From Isoptericola sp. (GTDB lineage Bacteria; Actinomycetota; Actinomycetes; Actinomycetales; Cellulomonadaceae), in assembly GCA_031181105.1 (NCBI GenBank), contig JAPSLD010000003.1, positions 1 to 46,368 of the forward strand: 46,368 bases of DNA, read 5' to 3'. Below the pieces are notes generated by a model. The model had not been told where the DNA came from. It worked only from the letters and a program-made list of their open reading frames with translations, and made no database searches. Both the position numbers and the translations under genes were made by a program. The stretch's first letter is position 1; every line of letters begins with the position of its first letter. Of the stretch, positions 24,179 to 32,117 are shown piece after piece.

Positions 24179-26050
24179 GTGGCAGACGACACCGGGACGT
24201 TCGTCGATCCCCTCGACCTCGCCGTCCAGGCGCGCCGGCAGCGGCGTTCCGTGCGCCGCCTCGGCCGGCTCGTCGGGCGCAGCACCCGGCTCGTGTGGGC
24301 GTCGGGACGGGGCCTGTTCGTGGCGCTCGGCGTCCTGCAGGTCGCGACGGCGGCGACACTCGCCGGGCAGGTCCTCGCGGTCGAGGCCTTCCTGACGGCC
24401 GTCCTGGAGGTCGGCGCCGGCGACCCGGTCGGGCCGCTCGTCGGCCCGGTCGCCTGGCTCGCCTCGCTGCTCGCGGCGGCGGCGCTGCTCGGCAGCGTCC
24501 AGGGCTACCTCAGGCGCTTTCTCGGGGACGCGGTGGCGCGGCGCACGCAGCTCGAGATCCTCGACGTCGCGACGCGCGTGAGCCTGCGGGAGTTCGAGCA
24601 CCCGCGGTTCTACGACGCCGTGCAGCGGGTGCAGACGAGCGCGTCCACGCGCCCGATGCAGGTCACCCAGGCGCTCATGACGATCGCCGGCGCGGTCGCC
24701 GTGACGGTCGGCGTGGGTGCGACGCTCGCGGCGATCGACCCGCTCCTGCTCGGGCTGCTCGTGCTCGGCGGCCTGCCGCTGCTGCTGACCAACCGGCAGG
24801 AGAGCCGGCTGGAGTTCGAGTTCACCGTCGCGCAGACGTACCCGCTGCGCGAGCGCGGCTACCTGACCTACCTGCTCACCGGCCGCCCGGAGTCCAAGGA
24901 GGTCCGTGCGTTCGGCCTGGGCGGTCCGTTGCTGCGCCGCCTCGACGCGCTGTGGGGGCGCTACCGCCGCGACCTCGCCCGCCACCTGCGCCGGCGCGCC
25001 GGCCTGAGCCTGGTGGGCAACGCGCTGTCCGCGCTCGTGCTCGGCGCCACCTTCCTCGTCGTCGTGCTGCTGATCGCCCGCGGCCGCATGGGCGTGGCCG
25101 AGGCCGGCGCCGCCGTCGTCGCCATCCGCATGCTGCAGGGCCAGGTGCAGGGCCTGCTGGGTGCCGTGCAGGCGATCTTCGAGGCCGGCCTGTTCCTCGA
25201 CGACGTCGACGCGTTCCTGGCCATGGGCCCCACGGCCGACGACGCGGAGTCCGGGACCCCGGCCCCCGCGGCGTTCGACCGCATCGAGGCCAGGGGCGTG
25301 CGCTTCACCTACCCCGGGTCGGACGTCGAGGCGCTGCGCGGGGTCGACGTCGAGATCCGCAGGGGCGAGGTCGTCGCCCTCGTGGGCGAGAACGGCTCCG
25401 GCAAGACGACGCTCGCCAAGGTGCTGGCGGGCCTCTACGACCCCACCGGCGGAGAGGTCCGGTGGGACGGGACGCCCACGACGGCGCTCGACCGGTCGAG
25501 CGTGCGGTCGCGCGTCGCGGTGATCTTCCAGGACTACGTCCGCTACGCCTTCCCCGCGGACGAGAACGTCGCCGTGAGCGACATCGGCACGGCCCTCGAT
25601 GAGCACCGGGTCCGCAGGGCGGCGGCCGACGCCGGTGCCGACGAGTTCCTGGCGGCGCTCCCCCAGGGCTACGCGACCATGCTGTCCCGGCTCTTCCGCG
25701 GCGGGCAGGACCTGTCGGGCGGGCAGTGGCAGCGCGTCGCGATCGCCCGGGCGTTCTACCGGGACAGCCCGCTGGTGATCCTCGACGAGCCGACGGCCGC
25801 CCTGGACCCGCGCGCCGAGCACGACCTGTACACGTCGCTGCGCCGCGTCCTCGACGACCGCAGCGCGGTGTTCGTCTCGCACCGCTTCTCGTCCGTCCGC
25901 TCCGCCGACCGCATCTACGTGCTCGACGCCGGCCAGGTCGTCGAGCACGGCACGCACGACGAGCTCATGGCGGCCGGCGGCCTGTACGCCGAGCTCTTCA
26001 CGCTGCAGGCCGAGGCCTACCTCTCCCCCGTCCGCACGGACGGGGCCTGA
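24179..26050 (+). CDS. ABC transporter, fused membrane and ATPase domains (RiPP exporter)
   Basis: This 623-residue half-transporter has six predicted helices in about residues 30-330, then a nucleotide-binding domain. The latter has Walker A VGENGSGKTT (about 402-411), signature DLSGGQWQRVAIARAF (near 512), Walker B LVILDEPTAALDP (near 530) and the FVSHRFSS switch. It lacks an N-terminal C39 peptidase domain, consistent with lasso D exporters, where the leader is removed by the B protein. The GTG at 24179 follows GGGAGGAG; an in-frame ATG at 24068 would overlap the control repeats and is rejected. It is divergent from the precursor gene, which makes peptide export the likely role. Confidence 0.88.
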   Translation: MADDTGTFVDPLDLAVQARRQRRSVRRLGRLVGRSTRLVWASGRGLFVALGVLQVATAATLAGQVLAVEAFLTAVLEVGAGDPVGPLVGPVAWLASLLAAAALLGSVQGYLRRFLGDAVARRTQLEILDVATRVSLREFEHPRFYDAVQRVQTSASTRPMQVTQALMTIAGAVAVTVGVGATLAAIDPLLLGLLVLGGLPLLLTNRQESRLEFEFTVAQTYPLRERGYLTYLLTGRPESKEVRAFGLGGPLLRRLDALWGRYRRDLARHLRRRAGLSLVGNALSALVLGATFLVVVLLIARGRMGVAEAGAAVVAIRMLQGQVQGLLGAVQAIFEAGLFLDDVDAFLAMGPTADDAESGTPAPAAFDRIEARGVRFTYPGSDVEALRGVDVEIRRGEVVALVGENGSGKTTLAKVLAGLYDPTGGEVRWDGTPTTALDRSSVRSRVAVIFQDYVRYAFPADENVAVSDIGTALDEHRVRRAAADAGADEFLAALPQGYATMLSRLFRGGQDLSGGQWQRVAIARAFYRDSPLVILDEPTAALDPRAEHDLYTSLRRVLDDRSAVFVSHRFSSVRSADRIYVLDAGQVVEHGTHDELMAAGGLYAELFTLQAEAYLSPVRTDGA

Positions 26051-26066
26051 ACCGGAGGACCCGCGC

Positions 26067-26744
26067 GTGCCGGGTGGGCAGGCAGGCGGCGGCGCCGCGC
26101 GGGCGCCCCGCCGGCGGGCCGTGCTGCTGCCCGTCGTGACGGCCGCCGCGTTCGGCCTCGTCTACGCGCTGGCCGTGCGCACCGGGGCGGGCCAGCGCTG
26201 GGACGCCGGGTCGTTCTCCGACGTCGTCGTGCTGCACGACGCCGCGGGTGGGTTCTTCCGGCTGCTGCGCGACTCGCTGCCGCTCCTCCTGGCGGTCGCG
26301 GTGGTGCCGGCGGGCGTCGCCGTGGCGGCGCGCGCCTGGCGGCGCCTGGCCGCGGCGGCCGTCGTGCTGGCCGTGTCGGCCACCGGGGCGCGGGTGCTGC
26401 GGGACCACGTGCTGACCCGGCCGGACCTCGGTGACAACGGGTACCCCCAGAACAGCTTCCCGAGCGGGCACGTGGCCGTCGCCGCGGCCCTGTGCGTCGC
26501 CTTCGTGCTGCTGTGGCCCGGCGGGGCCGGGCGGGCGGTCGTGGCCTCGTGGGGCACCGTCGCGGCGCTCTCCGCCGTCGCCAACGTCGTCACGTTCGCG
26601 CACCGTCCCGCCGACGTCGTCGGCTCGCTCCTGCTCGTCGGCACGGTGGCCGCGGCGACCGTTCAGGCGCTGCGCCCGGACGCCACCCCGGCGGTCGCCG
26701 TGCCGTGGCGGTCCCGCGGCCGGCCGTCGGACGAGCCGCGGTAG
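26067..26744 (+). CDS. PAP2-family membrane phosphatase
   Basis: This 225-residue membrane protein has five or six helices and the PAP2 active-site motifs: R-rich loop before TRPDLGDNGYPQ, the SGH motif in QNSFPSGHVAVAAAL, and HRPADVVGSLLL carrying the catalytic His. Relatives dephosphorylate undecaprenyl pyrophosphate or phosphatidic acid; in a polysaccharide locus, lipid-carrier recycling is a sensible guess. The start is GTG at 26067 with GGAGGA upstream, 16 bp after the exporter stop, so it is co-transcribed with it. Its last 82 bp overlap the convergent glycosyltransferase gene. Confidence 0.87.
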   Translation: MPGGQAGGGAARAPRRRAVLLPVVTAAAFGLVYALAVRTGAGQRWDAGSFSDVVVLHDAAGGFFRLLRDSLPLLLAVAVVPAGVAVAARAWRRLAAAAVVLAVSATGARVLRDHVLTRPDLGDNGYPQNSFPSGHVAVAAALCVAFVLLWPGGAGRAVVASWGTVAALSAVANVVTFAHRPADVVGSLLLVGTVAAATVQALRPDATPAVAVPWRSRGRPSDEPR

Positions 26745-27766
26745 AGCTCCTCGTACCGGTCGACGACGCGCCCGAGGGAGAACTCCTGGGCCCGCACGAG
26801 GCCTGCCCCCGCGAGCGCCGCGCGCCGGTCCGCGTCGTCGAGCAGGTCGGCGAGGGTACGGCCCACCTGGCCCAGCGTGGTCAGCGCGCCCGCGCGGCCC
26901 TCGTCGGTCACGTACCGGGCGCCGACGTTGGGCGTGGCGACGACCGGGAGGCCGCTGGCCATGGCCTCGACGTACGGGATGCCGAAGCCCTCGTAGTCGG
27001 ACGGCAGGCAGAACGCCCAGGCGCGGCGGTACGCGTCGGCCAGGGCCGCGTCGTCCAGGGCGCCCAGCGACCGGACGCCCGGGCCGGGCTCGGCCGGGAC
27101 GTCCCGCGCGACCATCCACAGCCCGGCGCCGGGGTGCCGCGGCAGCACGTCCCGGGCGAACTGGCGGGCGAGCTCCGCGCCGTTCTTGCGGCCGCCCCAC
27201 GTGCCGACGAACAGCACCACGGGGTGGTCGGCACGCCGGGCCGGGTCGGGGCGGAACCGCCCGAGGTCGACGCCGTTGGGCACGACGTCGCGCACCCAGG
27301 GGTACCAGCGCCGGGTCGCGGGCGAGACGACCACGGTGCGGTCGGCCACGACGCTCGCGAGCACCTCGGAGAGCCCCAGCAGCACCATGCGGGCGCGCTC
27401 CTTGGCGCCCCGGATCCGCCGCGCCTCCTCGAAGCACGAGCCGTGCAGCGTGCGGACGTGGCGCGGCGCGCGCCGCCGCCAGAGCCAGTAGTCGTCGCCG
27501 TGGGCGTGGATCACGTCGTAGCCGGACAGGTCCGTCCGGCGCAGCGTCGTCGCGAACCGGAACGTCCGCAGGGACCCGTCGAGCACGACGTGCCGGTGCC
27601 CGTAGGCGGCGCCCGCCACCGGCGGGCACTCGCTGAGCACGTCGACGTGGTGCCCCCGCCGCACGAGCTCGGTCGCGAGCTCGTGCACCTGGTACCCGAT
27701 CCCCTGCTTGCTCGCGCTGGGCAGGTAGTACGAGATCATCGCGACGCGCAGCGGCCGGCCGGTCAC
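26663..27766 (-). CDS. Glycosyltransferase family 4 (GT-B fold)
   Basis: This 367-residue cytosolic transferase begins MISYYLP-like after a short lead (start GTG 27766). The N-terminal acceptor lobe includes GIGYQVHELATELVRRGHHV and DVIHAHGDDYWLWRR. The C-terminal lobe has VVLFVGTWGGRKNGAEL and the donor-binding EX7E-type segment FCLPSDYEGFGIPYVEAMASG. It transfers a sugar from a nucleotide donor to a growing surface glycan. The start overlaps the stop of the WbsX-like gene as GTGA, so the two form an operon from the promoter near 28,910. The 3' end overlaps the convergent PAP2 gene. Confidence 0.88.
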   Translation of the reverse strand: MTGRPLRVAMISYYLPSASKQGIGYQVHELATELVRRGHHVDVLSECPPVAGAAYGHRHVVLDGSLRTFRFATTLRRTDLSGYDVIHAHGDDYWLWRRRAPRHVRTLHGSCFEEARRIRGAKERARMVLLGLSEVLASVVADRTVVVSPATRRWYPWVRDVVPNGVDLGRFRPDPARRADHPVVLFVGTWGGRKNGAELARQFARDVLPRHPGAGLWMVARDVPAEPGPGVRSLGALDDAALADAYRRAWAFCLPSDYEGFGIPYVEAMASGLPVVATPNVGARYVTDEGRAGALTTLGQVGRTLADLLDDADRRAALAGAGLVRAQEFSLGRVVDRYEELYRGSSDGRPRDRHGTATAGVASGRSA

Positions 27767-28860
27767 GGGGCGCTCGCCAGCCCGCCGCGCAGGGCCTCGA
27801 GCCAGCCGCGGCCGAACCGCAGGTCCGGCTCGAGGTGGTTGCCCTCCGCCCACTCGTTCCACGACTTGACCCACAGCAGTCGCTCCTCGGCGGGCCGGTG
27901 CGCGACCGACGCGACCGCCTGGCGGACGTTGGCCCGGAACTTGTCCGGCGTGGCGCCGTGCAGGACGACGCCGCGGCGGCCCGACCGCGGGGTGTTGTCC
28001 CAGTTGGGGTACACGCACGGCTGCACCAGGTCGCCGGTGCGGTTCTGCCCGGCCCAGTCGGTCGTGTACGGGTAGATCTCGGGCCCGCCGGCGAGCTTGC
28101 GGACGGCCCGCATGCGCAGCACGTCGAGCCGTGACGTCCCGGCCGGCATGCGCATGTAGACGCCGGCGTCGAAGCCGTCCTCCTTGACGCGGTCGTACCG
28201 CACGCCGCCTCCCACGAGGTCGCTCATCTCGGCGACGAGGTAGAGCCCCTCGAGGCCCGCGCGCCGCGCGAGCGACTGCCACAGGTCGACGAACCGGCCG
28301 GCGTCGGGCAGCTCCTCGGGGCGGAAGACGTAGAAGACGGGGCGGCCGCCGACCCGCAGGTAGCGCGGGTCGCGGAGGGCGGGGAGGACCGCCTCGAAGT
28401 GGGCGACGTGGTCGTCGTCGCCCGGGTAGTCCTGCCGCACGAGGACGCGGTCCGGGTCGCCGTGCCAGATGCCGCTCCACGTCTGGTTCGCCCAGGCGAG
28501 GCAGAACGGCAGGTCCGGCTCCCCCGAGGACAGCACCTCGCGGAACGGCCGGTCCAGGAGGCGCCGGCCGTTGCCGAACCAGTAGTGCCAGTACGCGAAG
28601 GCCTCGACGCCGTACGCACGGGCGAGCTCGGCCTGCGCGGCCCGGGCCTCCGGCAGGCGCAGGTCGTAGAACCCGAGGTCCGCGGGCACGACCGGCTGCG
28701 CGTGGCCCGGGTAGAGCCGGCGCGCACGCGCGACGTTCGTCCACTCGGTGAAGCCCGGGCCCCACCACTCGTCGTTCTCGGGGACCGGGTGGAACTGGGG
28801 CAGGTAGAAGGCAACCGCGCGCGCCGACGTCGTCGGGCCCATGGTCGGGTTCGTCGTCAC
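27763..28860 (-). CDS. WbsX/GH99-like glycan-locus protein
   Basis: This 365-residue protein has the hallmarks of the glycosyltransferase WbsX/GH99-like family found in O-antigen and capsule loci: AFYLPQFHPVPENDEWWG, GFTEWTNVARARRLYPGH, YGVEAFAYWHYWFGNGRRLL, WANQTWSG and LWVKSWNEWAEGNHLEPD. The family has a TIM-barrel fold related to endo-alpha-mannanases, but its exact activity in polysaccharide loci is not settled. The start is GTG 28860 with GAGGA about 10 bases upstream; an ATG at 28842 is the alternative. There is no signal peptide, so it is cytoplasmic. First gene of a two-gene operon. Confidence 0.83.
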   Translation of the reverse strand: MTTNPTMGPTTSARAVAFYLPQFHPVPENDEWWGPGFTEWTNVARARRLYPGHAQPVVPADLGFYDLRLPEARAAQAELARAYGVEAFAYWHYWFGNGRRLLDRPFREVLSSGEPDLPFCLAWANQTWSGIWHGDPDRVLVRQDYPGDDDHVAHFEAVLPALRDPRYLRVGGRPVFYVFRPEELPDAGRFVDLWQSLARRAGLEGLYLVAEMSDLVGGGVRYDRVKEDGFDAGVYMRMPAGTSRLDVLRMRAVRKLAGGPEIYPYTTDWAGQNRTGDLVQPCVYPNWDNTPRSGRRGVVLHGATPDKFRANVRQAVASVAHRPAEERLLWVKSWNEWAEGNHLEPDLRFGRGWLEALRGGLASAP

Positions 28861-28906
28861 CCGGTCACCGTCCTCGTCCGTGCCGTGCGGCCGGTCCTGC
28901 ACTGCG

Positions 28907-28980
28907 ACGATACGGGCGGCGGCACGCGTGGTCCGAGGTCCGGGGGGTGGATTCACCCGGCTCCGGCGTGATCTCACCCG
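28907..28980 (-). promoter_or_regulatory. Island promoter B: GGGTGA direct repeat before the WbsX-like gene
   Basis: On the minus strand GGGTGA occurs at 28979-28974 and 28958-28953, 21 bp apart. The proximal copy is 46 bp from TATCGT (28912-28907), a fair -10 hexamer about 47 bp before the GTG at 28860. The arrangement matches the other four island sites. Confidence 0.65.
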
Positions 28981-29013
28981 AGCGCCGACGGCCCCGGGGC
29001 CGGCTGCTCGCGC

Positions 29014-30231
29014 TCACGGCTTCGGCGCCGCCTGCACCACGGCGAGGTACGCGTCGCGGGCGCCGGTGTCCGGGACGTCGAGGTGGAGCGGGTTCGCCTC
29101 CTCGGTGGTGCCTGCCGGCCCCCCGCGACGCCGCAGACCGTCCCGCCACGTCGCGGCGAGGCTGCGCGCGGTGGTCGACCGGGCGTTCTGGTACACGATG
29201 CGTGCCGTGCGGCGGTCGCCCGGCGTCCACGGGAGCGGCACGACGTGGTCGACCGCCGCCGCGACCGCCCGCCACGTGGCGCAGCGCCGGCGCGGCCGCG
29301 TCGCCTCGGCGGGCAGCGGGAACACGCGCGCCGCACGGTCCAGGGCGAGCCGCAGCGGCAGCTCGACACCGTAGGCACGGGCTCGCGCGCGCACGAGGGC
29401 CCAGTCCGCCTGGTCCGCGGACGCCGACGCCATGTCCATGAGCCACAGCAGCCGGTACCCCCCGGACAGCGTCGTGTGATAGCCGAGGTGCAGGAGGGTG
29501 TCGACGGGGTCGAGCACCGGCGCCTCGGTGCTGCCGACCTCCAGCGGGACCGCTCTGGCGAGCAGCTCCTCGGTCGGGAACGTGAGCTCCCGGCGCAGCG
29601 GCGCGGCGTTCACGAGGTCCCAGTGCAGGTCGAGCCCCGTGCCGAACGGGAGCCGGACCGTCAGCTCCGCGCGGACCTGGTCCCGCACCAGCGGCCAGTT
29701 CCGGTCCACCAGGCACGCCCCCGCGCCGACGAGCGCGTCGAGCGCCGTGGCGAACCGCCGCCGCTCCACCAGCAGGTCGAGGTCGTAGTACTCGCGCATG
29801 TCCGGCCTCGGCCACCGCTGCGCGACGGCCGCGCCCTTCAGGAGCGCCCAGCCGACCCCGGCGGCGGTCAGCGCCGCACCCGCCGCGCGGAGGTCCGCCA
29901 GGGAGCGCAGCTGGCGCATCTTCTGCTGGACGTACGCCGCCTCCAGCGGTCCGAGCAGCCCGACGTCGTCGGTGACGGGCGCGAGCGCGAGGAAGACGGC
30001 CGGGCCGACCCGGTGCCAGGCCGCGGCCTCGTGAAGGGCGTCCGGGGCGACGGCGCGCAGGTGGGCGGCGGAGATCTCCGCACCGGTCAGGGACCGGACG
30101 AGCACCTCCGCGACGGCCCCGCGCCGCGCCCCGCGCCCTGCCGCGAGCCGTGCCGTCAGCGGTGCCGTGCCCGCGCCGTCCGCCCGTGCGGTCCCTGCCG
30201 GCCGCGGGTCCTCGGCCGCGTCGATGAGCAC
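29014..30231 (-). CDS. Nucleotidyltransferase-family protein (NTP_transf_5 type)
   Basis: This 405-residue protein has the motif LLKGAAVAQRWP (about 130-141) followed by YYDLDLLVERRRF (about 148-160), where Asp150 and Asp152 look like the metal-binding pair of pol-beta-type nucleotidyltransferases. Relatives lie beside HPr-kinase-like and PqqD-like genes in paeninodin-type lasso clusters and in some exopolysaccharide loci; their substrate is unknown. The GTG at 30231 starts 8 bp after the stop of the kinase gene. Last gene of the B2-kinase-nucleotidyltransferase operon. It may modify the peptide or a phosphate on it; this is inference from neighbours. Confidence 0.75.
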   Translation of the reverse strand: MLIDAAEDPRPAGTARADGAGTAPLTARLAAGRGARRGAVAEVLVRSLTGAEISAAHLRAVAPDALHEAAAWHRVGPAVFLALAPVTDDVGLLGPLEAAYVQQKMRQLRSLADLRAAGAALTAAGVGWALLKGAAVAQRWPRPDMREYYDLDLLVERRRFATALDALVGAGACLVDRNWPLVRDQVRAELTVRLPFGTGLDLHWDLVNAAPLRRELTFPTEELLARAVPLEVGSTEAPVLDPVDTLLHLGYHTTLSGGYRLLWLMDMASASADQADWALVRARARAYGVELPLRLALDRAARVFPLPAEATRPRRRCATWRAVAAAVDHVVPLPWTPGDRRTARIVYQNARSTTARSLAATWRDGLRRRGGPAGTTEEANPLHLDVPDTGARDAYLAVVQAAPKP

Positions 30232-30239
30232 CCCGCCCC

Positions 30240-31208
30240 CTAGGCCACGGCCTGGCCGAGCGGCGGTACCGCCGCGCGGACCGCCGCGAGGAGCTCGGCA
30301 CCCAGCGTCGGGCCGAACGGCGGCCCCCACGGGACGCGCGCGGCGACGACCGGGACGCGACGGCTGAGCTCGGACAGGCCCTCGAACGTCGCGCGCACCA
30401 CTCCCGGGTGGGTCCACCCCTCGAGGCGCGGGACCGCCAGCAGCGTCAGCAAGGCGTCGCGCCGCGACAGCACGTCGACCTCGAGGGGCCGGCCGCTCCG
30501 GTCCGGCCAGGGCACGACGACCGCCGCGAGGGGACGGTCGCCCGCGGCGGCGTCCCGCAGGCGCAGGACCTGGCGTCCGTCGACGCTGACCCGCCGGTCC
30601 GGGCGTGCGCCGTCGAACCGCTCGAGCAGCGTGTCGGCGCCCTTGCGCAGCCGGAGCTCGGTCGCGCCCAGGACGGCGCGCGCGGAGCCGTCGTCGGGCA
30701 GCGTGACCGTGAGCAGGTCGTCCGTGACCAGCGCGGCGCCGGCGGCGCAGGTGAGCGCCGCCGTCGTGGACTTGCCCCGCCCGGACGCGCCCGTGAACGC
30801 GACGGCGACGCCGTCGTGCTCGACGGCGCTCGCGTGCAGCACGAGCCTGCCGCGCAGGGTGAGGACGAAGGCGCACAGGGCCCCGACCGTCAGCACCGTC
30901 GCGAGACCGGGGTCGGCGCCGGGCGCCTGGTGCACGGTGACCCGCGCGAGGTCCGCCGAGACTGCGAAGTCGCACACGTCGGCGAACCGGAGCCGCCAGC
31001 CGCCGTCCGAGCGGGCGTGGGCCACGTACCGCGCGCCGCCGCGCTCGAACTCGAGCACGGGCTCGCCGGCCGGCTCCGGGCAGCGGGCCCCGTCCGGCGC
31101 CGTGCGGACCACCAGGTCCGCGACGGCCCCCGGCGGTGCCGGGCGGTCCTGGTGCAGGTCGAGGTCCGAGTCGACGACCATGCCGTAGAGCAGGTAGCGG
31201 TACGTCAT
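30240..31208 (-). CDS. HPr-kinase-like protein
   Basis: This 322-residue protein has the HprK P-loop FTGASGRGKSTTAAL (GASGRGKST at 140-148), preceded by LVLHASAVEHDG with His125 at the expected catalytic position. VTDDLL (162-167) would bind magnesium. It lacks the N-terminal HPr-sensor domain and the capping signature of true HprK. In paeninodin clusters such a kinase phosphorylates the C-terminal Ser of the precursor; the precursor in this island also ends in Ser. The ATG at 31208 overlaps the B2 stop by 4 bases. A kinase acting on the peptide is the best guess; action on a sugar remains possible. Confidence 0.8.
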   Translation of the reverse strand: MTYRYLLYGMVVDSDLDLHQDRPAPPGAVADLVVRTAPDGARCPEPAGEPVLEFERGGARYVAHARSDGGWRLRFADVCDFAVSADLARVTVHQAPGADPGLATVLTVGALCAFVLTLRGRLVLHASAVEHDGVAVAFTGASGRGKSTTAALTCAAGAALVTDDLLTVTLPDDGSARAVLGATELRLRKGADTLLERFDGARPDRRVSVDGRQVLRLRDAAAGDRPLAAVVVPWPDRSGRPLEVDVLSRRDALLTLLAVPRLEGWTHPGVVRATFEGLSELSRRVPVVAARVPWGPPFGPTLGAELLAAVRAAVPPLGQAVA

Positions 31209-31675
31209 GCGGCCGCCCTCGACGCGGGGACGAGCGGCGTGTACGCCCGCGAGCTCATCGGGTCGAGGTCGACGCCGTCGACCACGACCCAGGCGTGGGC
31301 GCGGAGCTCGCCGTCCTCGCGGCGCACGCCGACGAGCAGCCGGGGCCGGCGCGCGCGCAGCACCCAGCCCAGGACGAGCGCCCGGCGCAGGCAGGTGTCC
31401 GGGAACGGGCCGCGGGCGAGCACCGCCAGGCCGGCGCGCACCCGGCGCCGGGTGCGCGGCGACAGCGCCAGCTGCCCGGACCGCGCCTGCGCCCCGGGCC
31501 CGAGCCCCGCGGGATCCAGGACGAGCCCGCACAGGCGCGCCAGGGTCGGCAGGCGAAGGACGCGCAGACCCACCTCGACGCCCGTGACGACCGCGGCGGC
31601 CTCGAGCAGCCACGGCGCGGCGCGGACCAGCCGTGCGGTGCGCCGCAGGGCGGCGGCCGGGCGTCCGGACGGCAT
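31205..31675 (-). CDS. Lasso peptide B2 protein, transglutaminase-like leader peptidase
   Basis: This 156-residue protein is of the transglutaminase-core type that cleaves RiPP leaders. Cys95 in FPDTCLRRALVLGW and His127 in LRAHAWVVVDG are at the spacing of the catalytic Cys and His, and Asp136 or Asp138 completes the triad. The N terminus (ARLVRAAPWLLEAAAVVTG, then GLRVLRLPTLARL) is the usual helical part of stand-alone B2 proteins. The ATG at 31675 has GGAGG five bases upstream; an ATG at 31687 is possible. It is far from the precursor gene but is the only such protein seen, and its B1 partner is divergent from it. Confidence in the family is high. Confidence 0.85.
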   Translation of the reverse strand: MPSGRPAAALRRTARLVRAAPWLLEAAAVVTGVEVGLRVLRLPTLARLCGLVLDPAGLGPGAQARSGQLALSPRTRRRVRAGLAVLARGPFPDTCLRRALVLGWVLRARRPRLLVGVRREDGELRAHAWVVVDGVDLDPMSSRAYTPLVPASRAAA

Positions 31676-31718
31676 GGGGACCTCCATCGCGTCGCGCCGG
31701 GCGAGGCCCGACCTCCCG

Positions 31719-31802
31719 AGTCTGTGCACGCCGCCCGGGCCGCTCCAACGGGGCCGGGGTGTTTTCACCCCGCACAGCCGTGACCGGCACCCAAGTTCAC
31801 CC
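31719..31802 (-). promoter_or_regulatory. Island promoter C: GGGTGAA direct repeat before the B2 operon
   Basis: On the minus strand GGGTGA occurs at 31802-31797 and 31770-31765, 32 bp apart. The proximal copy, in GGGGTGAAAAC, is exactly 46 bp upstream of CAGACT (31724-31719), the same hexamer used at site E. TTGGAG lies 18 bp before CAGACT as a possible -35. Confidence 0.68.
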
Positions 31803-31824
31803 CCGCGTGCCCGGCGGCGGCGCC

Positions 31825-31830
31825 TACGCT
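31825..31830 (+). promoter_or_regulatory. Possible leaderless -10 element for the PqqD-like gene
   Basis: TACGCT ends 6 bp before the ATG at 31837 and there is no clear ribosome-binding site, so a leaderless transcript is likely. It faces away from the B2 promoter across site C. Confidence 0.4.
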
Positions 31831-31836
31831 CGCGGA

Positions 31837-32088
31837 ATGAGGCTGCGCACGGACGGCATCGCCTGGCAGGAGCTCGACGGCGAGCTCGTCGTGCTCGACC
31901 TGCAGGCCTCGACCTACCTCGAGGCGAACGCCACGGGCACGTTCCTGGCCGGGCTCCTGAAGGAGGAGCGGACGCTCGAGGAGCTGCGCGACGCGCTCGT
32001 CGAGAGGTACGGCATCGCCCCGGACGTCGCCGAGCAGGACGCGCGCGCGTACGTCGACGAGCTGCGCGGGCTCGGGCTGCTCGCCTGA
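31837..32088 (+). CDS. PqqD-like RiPP recognition element (lasso B1)
   Basis: This 83-residue protein is a stand-alone PqqD/RRE domain: a three-stranded sheet (GIAWQELDGELVVLDLQAST), then the helical part TGTFLAGLLKEERTLEELRD and ALVERYGIAPDVAEQDARAYVDEL. In lasso pathways such B1 proteins bind the leader through the conserved Tyr-Pro-Leu-Gly-Thr positions and present it to B2 and C. The matching leader is that of the precursor at 23792-23971. It is divergent from the B2 gene and heads a unit that continues with two glycosyltransferases. Confidence 0.88.
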   Translation: MRLRTDGIAWQELDGELVVLDLQASTYLEANATGTFLAGLLKEERTLEELRDALVERYGIAPDVAEQDARAYVDELRGLGLLA

Positions 32089-32117
32089 CCCGGCGGCGGG
32101 ACGCGGGAGGAGGCGCG

